From Alphaproteobacteria bacterium (GTDB lineage Bacteria; Pseudomonadota; Alphaproteobacteria; Micropepsales; Micropepsaceae): DNA of 64,000 bases. The notes beneath the pieces are model-generated. The model worked only from the letters and a program-made list of their open reading frames with translations, was not told the origin of the DNA and did no database searches. The DNA lies in NCBI GenBank assembly GCA_019245415.1, contig JAFARO010000017.1, positions 186,001 to 250,000 on the forward strand. The letters are read 5' to 3'. The translations under genes and the position numbers were made by a program. Positions 25,938-34,212 of this stretch are shown piece by piece. Each line of letters starts with the position of its first letter. The first letter of the stretch is position 1.

Positions 25938-25968
25938 ATGGGTGCACTTATACATTGCAACGCAATGT
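25938..25968 (-). other. oriT/nic site of RSF1010 (MOBQ) type
   Basis: On the minus strand ACATTGC-GTT-GCAATGT, a perfect 7-bp inverted repeat (25968-25952), is followed one base later by TAAGTGCACCCAT (25950-25938). The RSF1010/R1162 nic region has the same layout, an inverted repeat followed by TAAGTGCG/CCCT. By analogy the nick would fall between 25943 and 25942 on the minus strand. The relaxase gene starts 55 bp away. The surrounding 25884-26250 holds no supported gene. Confidence 0.8.
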
Positions 25969-26250
25969 GACCCCAAAAAGACTCGCTTCTAGGTTTCATT
26001 ATTTCAGACTATTCGCGTCATTGGTGCATCGAGCACACACAGACGCGATGGCTTGGCGATGCAGCTTACTTAACATTCGCTGCAGCGGGACTGACCTCGT
26101 CCCGCACCCACGGCTCAGGATGCCGAGCACCCCAAGACCCCGCGATGGAGAATTCTCCAAACGAGAAATTTTGTTACGTCTCACGTGCCACCTACACCGC
26201 GCCCTTGGAACCTTCGCTCAGCCTTTGAGAAAAGTTAGATTTCAACTACC

Positions 26251-26604
26251 GTGAAATCCAACGCAGCCTGGGCAAGGTCAATGATCTGGGGTGAAGGACT
26301 CGCCATAGGGCTTCTCGTCGGCATGTCTGGCGGTCTTTGGCTGCTGCTCAATATCACCTGGATCCAGGCGGCCCTAAAGCGGGGCAATGCGCGGCTGGCC
26401 CCAGCGATCGGCTCGCTACTCACCCTTCCTGCCTTTCTAGGGGGCGGCACCTGGGCGGCGAATAGCGCGCTTGGTAAAGCCCTGAGCCCGGAAGCCATGC
26501 TTGCCTACCTCATCGGGCTGATCGTGATCATCGCGGCGATGAACGCTTGGCCCTGCTACCGGCTGATCCTCTGGTGCGCGCGCAACATCGAGGGCGCCCC
26601 ATGA
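26251..26604 (+). CDS. Membrane protein of two-gene unit, part 1
   Basis: 117 residues with three hydrophobic helices (IGLLVGMSGGLWLLLNI, AIGSLLTLPAFLGGG, LAYLIGLIVIIAAMNAW). Start GTG 26251; an internal ATG at 26281 is an alternative. It overlaps the next membrane-protein gene by ATGA (26601-26604). No family recognised. The pair stands upstream of the repeat that flanks the STAND module, reading away from oriT, so it could be a mobilization-associated membrane pair. Confidence 0.55.
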   Translation: MKSNAAWARSMIWGEGLAIGLLVGMSGGLWLLLNITWIQAALKRGNARLAPAIGSLLTLPAFLGGGTWAANSALGKALSPEAMLAYLIGLIVIIAAMNAWPCYRLILWCARNIEGAP

Positions 26605-26954
26605 TCCTTCTTGTCGAATGGACGATTCTCTGCGCGCTCGTCGGAATTGTCGAAGGCGTTTTGTTCTGGCTCGCTTGGCGTGTGACCGCCACCGTGAAAT
26701 ATGCGGTATTGCAAATACTGTATAGATATATCCTCAGCGTGATCCTCTTGTGGGTCGGCCCGCTGCCATTAATTTTTTTCCTCGTCCTTTACCTATCGCC
26801 AAACTTACAGCCGCTAGTGTCTGCATGGCCAGAGTGGCAGCAGATCCTAAGTGCAATGGCACCCTTGGTCCTTGGCACCGGATGCGGCCTTGGGCTGTTC
26901 GAATGGCTCAACGCCAAAACTAATCCCAGGACTCCTACGGCCGTCGCGGGGTAA
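26601..26954 (+). CDS. Membrane protein of two-gene unit, part 2
   Basis: 117 residues, three helices (TILCALVGIVEGVLFWLAW, YILSVILLWVGPLPLIFFLVLYL, LSAMAPLVLGTGCGLGLFEWL). The ATG overlaps the stop of the preceding membrane gene, so the two are translationally coupled and probably form a complex. No family recognised. The gene ends 25 bp before the left 195-bp direct repeat. Confidence 0.55.
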   Translation: MILLVEWTILCALVGIVEGVLFWLAWRVTATVKYAVLQILYRYILSVILLWVGPLPLIFFLVLYLSPNLQPLVSAWPEWQQILSAMAPLVLGTGCGLGLFEWLNAKTNPRTPTAVAG

Positions 26955-26978
26955 CTTCCTCCCCGCGCTCATGGGCAT

Positions 26979-27174
26979 GGCCGGTCGGTCGCACTCGCTT
27001 CGCGGGTGCGCCGCTTCGCGCGGGCTTCGCCCGCCGACCGGCCGGCGTGCCGGCGCTTCCCGCCTCGCGCTGGCGCGCGAGTCTCCTTGCAGCCTCTGGC
27101 GATGGGAATGCGATGTGCGGCCGGGCCAGCCCCGGCGCGACGTGCCCACCGCGCCTGAGGGTCTGGCCCGGCCT
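26979..27174 (+). repeat. Direct repeat A flanking the STAND module
   Basis: About 196 bp that recur in the same orientation at 33070-33264 with roughly 85% identity by eye. Both begin GGCCGGTCGG, have the block TCTCCTTGCAGCCTCTGGCG in the middle, and end near CCTGA(G/A)GGTCTGGC. Each copy also contains GGCCGGTCGG...CCGACCGGCC as a long inverted repeat. There is no open frame with coding features inside. Confidence 0.8.
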
Positions 27175-27210
27175 GCCAGTCGAATCGGGTAACGGATCAC
27201 AGAAAAGGAG

Positions 27211-27238
27211 TTGAATAGATATCCAAACACATTATAAG
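27211..27238 (+). promoter_or_regulatory. Promoter giving a likely leaderless STAND mRNA
   Basis: TTGAAT (27211-27216), 16 bases, TATAAG (27233-27238). The expected transcription start, about 7 bases later, coincides with the ATG at 27246. No ribosome binding site lies at normal distance from that ATG, which fits a leaderless transcript. Confidence 0.45.
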
Positions 27239-27245
27239 TGTGCGG

Positions 27246-30200
27246 ATGTCGAAGCCATACGCCGAGCTGGGCCGCACTCTCGCCGAAGCACGCGAACAAT
27301 CCAGCTTGGACCAGGCAGAACTGGCGGCACTCCTGGGATGCAAGCAGCAGAGCATAAGTAGGTGGGAGACCGGAGCCTCGCGGCCACGGGCGACAGAAAT
27401 CGCTCGGGTCGCCGCTGCGCTTGGCCTTGATGCAGACCGCTTGATGGAGCTCGCAGGATACGACAGCTCAGCGCTGCCGACGATTAGCTTTGCACAGCCT
27501 TTTCCCTTCGAGAATCTCGATCCCGAGACCTTCGAGCGGTCGGTCGAATACCTGCTTGCCAAAATCTACCGCGACGCGGCAGTCACCTTGGCTGGCTCCC
27601 CGGGGCACACGCAGGACGGATTAGATATCGTAGTCAGGCTGAATGACGGAACGCGACACAGCTTTCAGTGCAAGCGCGTGGCACGGTTCGGTCCCGCCGA
27701 GGTCGAGAAGGCTATAGCCGCACACACGGCCCAAGCCGACAAGAAGCATCTTGTTCTCAGCCGTGTAGCAAGCCCTCAGGCTGCCGAAGCCTTGTATGAG
27801 CACAAGGGTTGGGACCTATGGGACAAGCATGTCCTTTCGCGCAAAATTCGACAGGAACTGACCGAGGACGACCAGAATCGGTTCGTCGACATATTTTTCC
27901 ACGGTCGGCGGCGGGAGCTTTTGGGTCGCGCCGAGCCTGGCCCGTGGTTAACGACCAAGGAGTTCTTTGAGCCCTTCGAAAGGCCCAACTCCATTTTCAG
28001 CCATCAGTGGACGCTCCAGGGCCGCGAAACGGATATCGACAAATTGCTCGACGCGCTGAGGCCGGACGGTGCGCCCGTGGTGCTTGTCACTGGCGCTGGC
28101 GGCATCGGCAAATCGAGGCTGCTCAAAGAGGCGCTGGCTAGGCTGGGTTGCACACAGCCGGACGTGACGGTCCGTTTCCTCTCGCCGTCCGCCGAAATAT
28201 CCCGCGCCAACCCCGATACGCTTGGGCGCGGAGCGAAATTGCTTGTCGTGGACGATGCCCACGACCGGGATGGTTTGAGCGCACTGTTTCAGTACGCGGC
28301 AGTTGAGCGAAACAACGCGCGTATCCTGCTGGCGAGCCGACCCTATGCCCAATCCCGTATTCTTCAGGAGGCCGCGCTGTACGGGATCGGCGGCATGCCG
28401 ACCGTTTCCTTGGAGCGGCTTAATGCCGAACAGATGCAGCTTCTCGTGCGTGACGTGTTGCTCGTCCACGGAGGTTTGGCCGAATGGGCGGAACCTATCG
28501 CCTCAGCCGTAAGGGACAGCCCGCTCGTCGCGGTGATGGCCGCACGCGTGATCGCGCGTGACGGCATCGCACCCGAGATGGCGCGCAGCAATGACGAACT
28601 TCGCAACGTCGTCCTCGGAAAGTTCAGAAAAGTCGTTACCGGCGAGATGGGCTCGCCGGCCGACCAGAAACTGATCCCCGGCCTGCTCGATGTGCTGGCA
28701 TTGGTCCAGCCCTTCCATATCGAGGATCCACAGCTCATCGACCTGCTGCGCACGGTCAAGGGCATGGACGACACCGATACCGTCCGCCTGTTGCGCCTGC
28801 TGGTCGATGGCGGCGTGGTCTATCGGCGCGGTCATCAATATCGCCTCATGCCAGACCTACTGGGCGATTACATCATCGAGACCAGCTGCCTGGGCCCCAA
28901 TGAAACGCTCTCGCCGCTTGCCCAGCGCGTCTTTGACGCCGTTCCCCCGTCTCTGCTTGGCCATGTCCTGGTCAATCTTGGCCGCCTCGATTGGCGCAAG
29001 AGCGGCGGCGATCCCTCCGACAGCCATTTGCTCGACGGCATATGGCGCAAGCTCGAGGACATCGACTCCGAATACGACCCACGCAACGAAGCGATCCGTT
29101 CGGTAGCCATCTATCAGCCCCACCAAGCCCTCAATTTCGTGCACAACCAAGTCGAAAAGGGACGCGCTTCAGGTGTGCTGTCTCCGATCCTTAAGAGCAT
29201 CGCCTATAACTTCAAATTTCTCGATCAAGCCTGCGAATTGCTTTGGGAACTTGGCCGCGACGATCCGTCGGAGTTGGGACGACACTACAACCACCCGGTT
29301 CGCGTGCTCTCGGAGCTGGTTGGGTTCGAGGAGCATAAGCCCCTCGAATTCAATCGACGCGCGTTCAACTTCGCTATCGGCCTGCTTGACCGTCCAGATG
29401 CATGGGACAGTCACTACAGCCCGTTCGAAGTGCTAAAGCCCTTCCTCAGCGGCGAAGGCGTCACGACAAAATCGACGGGCCGCACCGTCGTCATGTCGTC
29501 CTTCATCATCGATATTGAAAAAGTGGAGCCGATGCGGCAAGCCCTCATCGGCCGCGTGCTCGATCTTCTCAGTGATGCACGCCCGTCTGTTGCGCGACGC
29601 GCGGCCGATTTCCTTGAGGACACGCTGAGGCCCCCGATGGGCACATTGGGCGGACGTGTGCCTCAGAGTGTCTATGACCGCTACTATCGCGAGTTCGCCG
29701 ACACGATGACCAAGGTAACTCACCTGGTTGCGCGCGGCGGGCTTCGCGCCACGACGCTAATCGGCATCGCCAAATCCGTGAGCTGGCACGCCCACTATGG
29801 CCCTGACGCCACCACCGCCGTCGCGCAGGCAGTACTTGACGCAATGCCAACTGACCTGGACTTTCGCGTGCGAGCCGCTCTCTCCGATGGATTTGGTCAA
29901 ACTTTCATCGGCAAGTTCGATTCGGATGAATGGCAGAAACGTTGCGATGCCTGGATCAATAGTCTGAAGGACGAACTGCGCTGCACCCATCCCGACCCTG
30001 AATCCTTGCGGCAGTATCTGGAAGCGGCATTGGCCGACCTTCGTGAAGCTGCCGGCGCCGATCCGGGTTCAGCCCTGATCCTCACTCATAGCCTTCTGCG
30101 CGATAGCCCCGATTTGGCGCGCGCATTCGTCAATGACGCTATCGCTCATCCCACGTCCGAGACCTCGCGATACTTTGCCGCGGCCTTGAACCAGCTTCTC

Positions 30201-31283
30201 GCCATCGTGCCCGATGAGGGTCGAGCAATTGCGCGGCGCACCTTGCAATCGGCCGAACCGGTTCTCGCGAGACTCACAGCAGGTGCGCTGTCCGGACTGC
30301 GTCGCGAGACGACTAAAGCCGATCTCGATCTGATGGGCACGGCTCTGGGCTCCCCTGATCCTGTGGTGATGGGTAACGCCGTCTATGCGATCGGGACCTG
30401 GGAAACCACTTCGCCCCGGTCGCGCATCGATCTGCTGAGGCGCGTGCATCTCGAGAACGCCCCGGCGCTTCTCGACAGGTATTGCTTGTTGTTCAACGAA
30501 CGTCAGCCGGAAATGCTCGATGCTTTGACGCGAGACGATGTGCTGCACATCCTCAAACGGATGTTGCCGATAGCGCAGCTGGAAGGCTATTGGACGCAGG
30601 AGTTCCTTGTCAGCTTGTCCCGGAGATTCCCGCACGAACTCAGCGACTTCTTCTTTCAGCGCGTCGAACTTGCGAGCAACCGCGAGGCCTATGGGCGGAT
30701 TCGTCCTGTCAATCACGGCCCCTACGCGCAGCGCCAACTGCGCTTTCGTGAGAGCCCGGAGGCCGGAGCGATCCTCGCCAAGACGTGGGCGTGGCTGCGC
30801 GCGAATGAGCATCGCGACCAATACTTTCAGCTCAACGCCGCCGATTTGTTCGACGCGATGTTTCTGTCCGCGCGCGGTCCAGGCGTCGACAGCGAAATGA
30901 TGGCACTGTTCGAGTCCAAAGTGGATATAGCTACTAGCGCCGAGCTACGCCTGATCGCCCGCATTTTAAGGCATGCGCCGCACGGCTTCATTTTTGAACA
31001 GCGATCCTTCGTCGTCCGGTTTCTCGGGCGCTGCAAGATCTTCGGCGAGGATCTTGTCGCACGAGCGCGCGATGACCTTCTCAACTCGGCTGTCTCAGGT
31101 GTCCGCCAGAGCCTCGCGGGCGAGCCATGCCCTCGTGATGTGGAGATGCAGGCCAAAGCCAACGAAACGCTCAAGGCGATCTCTCGGTTGTCTCCGGCCT
31201 ACCGACTCTATGATGACGTCCGTCGTTCAGCCGAACATGACATCCAACGCGCGCGGCGCGATGCGGAAGCATTCGACGAATGA
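27246..31283 (+). CDS. XRE-nuclease-STAND NTPase, putative antiphage protein
   Basis: 1345 residues in three parts. Residues 8-65 are an XRE helix-turn-helix (SLDQAELAALLGCKQQSISRW). Residues 88-200 look like an Mrr/PD-(D/E)XK nuclease: GHTQDGLDIVV with Asp127, then SFQCKRV with Gln141 and Lys143. Residues 258-450 are a STAND-type ATPase: P-loop GAGGIGKS 283-290, Walker B LLVVDD 332-337, LLASRPY 361-367. The remaining 900 residues are helical repeats, a likely sensor. Avs proteins have the same nuclease-STAND-repeat plan and kill infected cells after sensing phage protein; the N-terminal XRE domain is unusual. ATG 27246 is preferred to GTG 27240. Confidence 0.8.
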   Translation: MSKPYAELGRTLAEAREQSSLDQAELAALLGCKQQSISRWETGASRPRATEIARVAAALGLDADRLMELAGYDSSALPTISFAQPFPFENLDPETFERSVEYLLAKIYRDAAVTLAGSPGHTQDGLDIVVRLNDGTRHSFQCKRVARFGPAEVEKAIAAHTAQADKKHLVLSRVASPQAAEALYEHKGWDLWDKHVLSRKIRQELTEDDQNRFVDIFFHGRRRELLGRAEPGPWLTTKEFFEPFERPNSIFSHQWTLQGRETDIDKLLDALRPDGAPVVLVTGAGGIGKSRLLKEALARLGCTQPDVTVRFLSPSAEISRANPDTLGRGAKLLVVDDAHDRDGLSALFQYAAVERNNARILLASRPYAQSRILQEAALYGIGGMPTVSLERLNAEQMQLLVRDVLLVHGGLAEWAEPIASAVRDSPLVAVMAARVIARDGIAPEMARSNDELRNVVLGKFRKVVTGEMGSPADQKLIPGLLDVLALVQPFHIEDPQLIDLLRTVKGMDDTDTVRLLRLLVDGGVVYRRGHQYRLMPDLLGDYIIETSCLGPNETLSPLAQRVFDAVPPSLLGHVLVNLGRLDWRKSGGDPSDSHLLDGIWRKLEDIDSEYDPRNEAIRSVAIYQPHQALNFVHNQVEKGRASGVLSPILKSIAYNFKFLDQACELLWELGRDDPSELGRHYNHPVRVLSELVGFEEHKPLEFNRRAFNFAIGLLDRPDAWDSHYSPFEVLKPFLSGEGVTTKSTGRTVVMSSFIIDIEKVEPMRQALIGRVLDLLSDARPSVARRAADFLEDTLRPPMGTLGGRVPQSVYDRYYREFADTMTKVTHLVARGGLRATTLIGIAKSVSWHAHYGPDATTAVAQAVLDAMPTDLDFRVRAALSDGFGQTFIGKFDSDEWQKRCDAWINSLKDELRCTHPDPESLRQYLEAALADLREAAGADPGSALILTHSLLRDSPDLARAFVNDAIAHPTSETSRYFAAALNQLLAIVPDEGRAIARRTLQSAEPVLARLTAGALSGLRRETTKADLDLMGTALGSPDPVVMGNAVYAIGTWETTSPRSRIDLLRRVHLENAPALLDRYCLLFNERQPEMLDALTRDDVLHILKRMLPIAQLEGYWTQEFLVSLSRRFPHELSDFFFQRVELASNREAYGRIRPVNHGPYAQRQLRFRESPEAGAILAKTWAWLRANEHRDQYFQLNAADLFDAMFLSARGPGVDSEMMALFESKVDIATSAELRLIARILRHAPHGFIFEQRSFVVRFLGRCKIFGEDLVARARDDLLNSAVSGVRQSLAGEPCPRDVEMQAKANETLKAISRLSPAYRLYDDVRRSAEHDIQRARRDAEAFDE

Positions 31284-31435
31284 CCTCTCGCAAAAAGCCC
31301 TTCACGCATGCGCGGCTTAAGGTGCGCATTCCGCTTGCTTTCGAGGCTGAGAGTGAAGGGATCACGCCCGTCCTTTGCCTTGCGGGCTTGTGCGCGCTGT
31401 TTCTTGTTCTGGCCTTCTTCGGCTTCGCCCACTAG
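31280..31435 (+). CDS. 51-residue TM peptide coupled to STAND gene
   Basis: ATG at 31280 overlaps the STAND stop codon (ATGA), and the frame ends at TAG 31433-31435. The product has a basic N-terminal half (MTSRKKPFTHARLKVRIP) and one C-terminal hydrophobic helix (VLCLAGLCALFLVLAFFGFAH). Coupled translation with the STAND gene makes it very likely to be expressed. It may be a membrane partner or second effector; no family recognised. Confidence 0.6.
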   Translation: MTSRKKPFTHARLKVRIPLAFEAESEGITPVLCLAGLCALFLVLAFFGFAH

Positions 31436-31453
31436 CGCCGCAGCTCTTGCGGG

Positions 31454-32521
31454 GTGCCGCGGACTTACGAATATCGAAACTTCCAGTTTTCTCCTCGTGG
31501 TGGCGCATGGCAATTTCATGTAACATCTGGCCCGATTCAATTAGTCGTATTTGCTAGCGTTGAACCGATGTCCAACATGGTGATCGCCGGAGAGGCGCTA
31601 CTCGCTCTCATCTTCGCGGTTGCAGGGTTTTTCGTTTCATTCTCGCCACATGCGCCGCGTTCGCGGTTGGCAAAGTTTATCGTCATCGCGACACCGCTCG
31701 TGTTGCTGGTAGTCTCTCAGTATCTATGGGCGACCACCGGGCGCGGGTTGCTGGAACGGGCGACCTGCCTTTTCGCCCCGAGCGCGGCTTCGTGCCGCCC
31801 ACCGCCCCCGATCGTTTCGGCACCGCCGCCAGCTTCGACATCAGGACCTTCCCGGCTCAATACAGAATCTTCCCGTGCCGCGCCTCCAGGCAGCAAGGAG
31901 CCAAGAACCACCAAACCCGTTGCAACAGCGCCGTTGCCTACTGTCAAACCGCGCAGCGAGGAACAGCCCGCACCACCCGTTCAGCACGGTTCCAGATACA
32001 TCACGCTCACCGAAGCGAACGCCAAGGACATCTGGTCAACCAGCGTCTACTCTTACGCACCCGGCGGCGGCGGGCCAGGAGGTGGTCTTGCGAACGACAA
32101 GCTGCGTATCGGTGGTTGGGGGGACCAGTATGTCGCCCTCTTGCAGTTTGATCTTCCAGATGTGCCATGCAGTAGCAAGGTCTCGCTGGAGCTTTACAAC
32201 AACAACGACAGCCACGCGCCGACGCCGATGTATCTCAGCATCATTACCGCGCCTTGGAACTGGCAGAGAGGCGACAGGCTATGGTGGCGCGACCTACCTA
32301 GTTCCTCGCCGTGGCAGAACCGTGTCCTGCCCGCACCGGGCCTGAACACCTGGACATCCATCGACATCAGCGACCTGTTCGGCAAGTGGTGCAGTAAGGA
32401 GTTGCCAAATTATGGGCTGATGCTGCGGCCGGTCGAGAACAACAACAACTACGACACCTTCTACAGCACGCGTTATTCCGGGAGCGACGATTTGCGGCCA
32501 CGTCTCGTAATTTCGTACTAA
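31454..32521 (+). CDS. Membrane-anchored DNRLRE-like domain protein
   Basis: 355 residues from GTG 31454, or 317 from ATG 31568. Two hydrophobic helices (about residues 41-65 and 75-93 of the long form), a Pro/Ser-rich linker (PPPPIVSAPPPAST), then a beta-rich domain of about 175 residues with LRIGGWGDQYVALLQFDLPD and the ending DDLRPRLVISY. This C-terminal pattern is that of DNRLRE/CBM96-like beta-sandwich domains, usually extracellular. It follows the STAND gene and the small peptide in the same direction, within 20-130 bp, so it may belong to the same operon. Confidence 0.65.
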   Translation: MPRTYEYRNFQFSPRGGAWQFHVTSGPIQLVVFASVEPMSNMVIAGEALLALIFAVAGFFVSFSPHAPRSRLAKFIVIATPLVLLVVSQYLWATTGRGLLERATCLFAPSAASCRPPPPIVSAPPPASTSGPSRLNTESSRAAPPGSKEPRTTKPVATAPLPTVKPRSEEQPAPPVQHGSRYITLTEANAKDIWSTSVYSYAPGGGGPGGGLANDKLRIGGWGDQYVALLQFDLPDVPCSSKVSLELYNNNDSHAPTPMYLSIITAPWNWQRGDRLWWRDLPSSSPWQNRVLPAPGLNTWTSIDISDLFGKWCSKELPNYGLMLRPVENNNNYDTFYSTRYSGSDDLRPRLVISY

Positions 32522-32537
32522 ACGGCACTGGTGACGA

Positions 32538-33002
32538 TCAAAGTCCGAGTAGCACCATCAGGGTTTTCGCCGCCTCAAGGAATCGCACTCCTTGCTCGAA
32601 TGCTCGCAGCTTGCGCTCATCGACGGCGCCGGATCGCGCTTGCGCCAGCCCTCCGCAGGGATAAGCGCTCGCAAGGCCGTTACCGATCATAACGCTGGCA
32701 GGCCGATTGGCATAAGCCAAGTGCTCGCGAATCCACCATAACGAGACGACCAGGAGTCGCCGATGCCCGACGCGCTGGTCAATGCAAGCTCTTTGCGCGG
32801 ATTGAAGCCCGTCGGCAATGCCCACCACATAGATGGTGCACATCGCCACGGTCTCGCGGCCAGCGTTCTCGGCTGGACTAGTGCAACGGTTGAGGAATTG
32901 TGCTCCCGTCAGTTTTAGTGCGGGCGCTGCGACTGCCGATGACTGGATGGCAATGGCAGCCAAAACTATTGCTCCAATGCTGGCGATCAATGATCTGCGC
33001 AT
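32538..33002 (-). CDS. Rap1a/Tai-like exported protein
   Basis: 154 residues with a signal peptide (MRRSLIASIGAIVLAAIAIQ, cleavage near AVA-AP). The mature part has the Rap1a/Tai immunity-protein layout: FLNRCTSP, CTIYVVGIADGLQ, CIDQRVGHRRLL and ASAYPC, with paired cysteines. Rap1a-type proteins are periplasmic and neutralise Ssp/Tae-like peptidoglycan amidases in Serratia; standalone homologues are common and often have no known toxin partner. The ATG at 33002 is chosen over a much longer Arg-rich frame that runs through repeat B. Confidence 0.7.
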   Translation of the reverse strand: MRRSLIASIGAIVLAAIAIQSSAVAAPALKLTGAQFLNRCTSPAENAGRETVAMCTIYVVGIADGLQSAQRACIDQRVGHRRLLVVSLWWIREHLAYANRPASVMIGNGLASAYPCGGLAQARSGAVDERKLRAFEQGVRFLEAAKTLMVLLGL

Positions 33003-33069
33003 GTGATGCCCCTGATTTCTGCGAAGACTCCGCGCAATCCGGCGTAGAATGCAAGGGCATGTCGGTAAA

Positions 33070-33264
33070 GGCCGGTCGGGCTCGCTCGCTTCGCGGGGTC
33101 GCCGCTTCGCGCGGGCTAAAGCCCGCCGACCGGCCGGCGCGCCGGCGCTTTCCGCCTCGCGCTGACGCGCGAGTCTCCTTGCAGCCTCTGGCGACGGGAC
33201 GCGATGTGCGGCCGCGCCAGCCCCGGCGCGACGTGCCACCGCGCCTGAAGGTCTGGCACGGCCT
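33070..33264 (+). repeat. Direct repeat B flanking the STAND module
   Basis: Second copy of the 195-bp repeat at 26979-27174, same orientation, about 6.1 kb apart. The two enclose the STAND gene, its peptide, the DNRLRE protein and the Rap1a-like gene. It has GGCCGGTCGG and CCGACCGGCC arms like copy A. Confidence 0.8.
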
Positions 33265-33281
33265 TCTGCACGACAGGCGGA

Positions 33282-33458
33282 CTAGTACTTCCGTGTGCGG
33301 GAGTTGCCCCACTTATCCGAAGTCGTAATTCTCGTGATTTTTCCGCTGCTTAGAACGCTGCCGCCCTTGCGGGTGACCGATTTTGACGACCCGGTATTGT
33401 ATCTAGTCGTGGTCGTCGTGCTGCCATCTCGGTTCTTGCTGTAGTGCTTCGTAGCCAT
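33282..33458 (-). CDS. 58-residue basic Ser/Thr-rich protein
   Basis: ATG 33458 is preceded by AAAGGAGA, a strong ribosome binding site, and the frame ends at TAG 33282-33284. The product is rich in Ser, Thr, Lys and Arg (MATKHYSKNRDGSTTTTT, then VTRKGGSVLSSGKITRITTS) with no hydrophobic segment; it is likely cytoplasmic and possibly nucleic-acid binding. No family recognised. It lies directly after repeat B, AT-richer than the surroundings. The 118 bp upstream (33459-33576) hold no further gene. Confidence 0.55.
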   Translation of the reverse strand: MATKHYSKNRDGSTTTTTRYNTGSSKSVTRKGGSVLSSGKITRITTSDKWGNSRTRKY

Positions 33459-33576
33459 ATCGCTCTCCTTTCAGGGGGGAGCGATATTAAGCATTCAACG
33501 TGATCGACACAACTCACTATAGAAGCTCTGCCGTAAACAAGCGGGCGCTGAGCGTCACCGATGATTGATACTCGGG

Positions 33577-34212
33577 TTACAAGTACAATTCAAAAGCCCG
33601 CAAATCCCTTCGGAGTTGCGATGCGTCATGAAAGTGAATTGCTGACAACGAGAGGCCACGCGCCGCCTCTACATTTCTAAGATTATCGTCTACAAACAAA
33701 AGCCGAGATTTGGGAATATCGATTCTTTCAAGCGCAAATTCATAAAAACGCCGGTCGGGTTTTGCTGCATGCGCCTCGCCCGATAGAAAGATTCTCTCGA
33801 ATTTTTCCAGCACTCGAAATTGTCCAGAGATCAGGGGAAACGTCTCCAAACTCCAGTTTGACAATGCGAACAACCGTATCCGCATCCTCGAAAGCTCCCC
33901 CAACAATTCGTCTGTTCCTGATATCTCCCCAGCTATCATCTCCCGCCAGCGGCCGTAGTAGGCACGAATCTCCGGTTCCCATTCGGGATATTCGCGTACC
34001 CGCGATTCCGTTGCTTCTGACAATGCCCTGCCTGCGTCCTGCAATTCGTTCCATTCAGTCGAACAGATGTTCGTAAGAAAAAACTCCATTCGCGTGGCGT
34101 CGTCGCCGAAGACATTGCGATACAGGTGGCGCGGGTTCCAATCGATCACCACCCCGCCGAGATCAAACAGAATACCTTGGACTTCAGATGGCACGATACA
34201 CTGGCCTCTCAC
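33577..34212 (-). CDS. HAD-superfamily phosphatase-like hydrolase
   Basis: 211 residues with the HAD motifs in order: ILFDLGGVVIDW (here the first Asp motif is DLGG, the YihX/HAD-IA variety), LFALSNWSLE (motif II), AKPDRRFYEFAL (motif III Lys), LFVDDNLRNVEAA (motif IV). It is a cytoplasmic hydrolase, perhaps for sugar or nucleotide phosphates. It overlaps the upstream gene by ATGA (34209-34212), so it is co-translated with the Nudix-like protein. Confidence 0.85.
   Translation of the reverse strand: MRGQCIVPSEVQGILFDLGGVVIDWNPRHLYRNVFGDDATRMEFFLTNICSTEWNELQDAGRALSEATESRVREYPEWEPEIRAYYGRWREMIAGEISGTDELLGELSRMRIRLFALSNWSLETFPLISGQFRVLEKFERIFLSGEAHAAKPDRRFYEFALERIDIPKSRLLFVDDNLRNVEAARGLSLSAIHFHDASQLRRDLRAFELYL

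Noticed and set aside
25955-26254. Rightward 99-codon frame over oriT
   Set aside because: Begins inside the nic-region inverted repeat, with no ribosome site or protein pattern.
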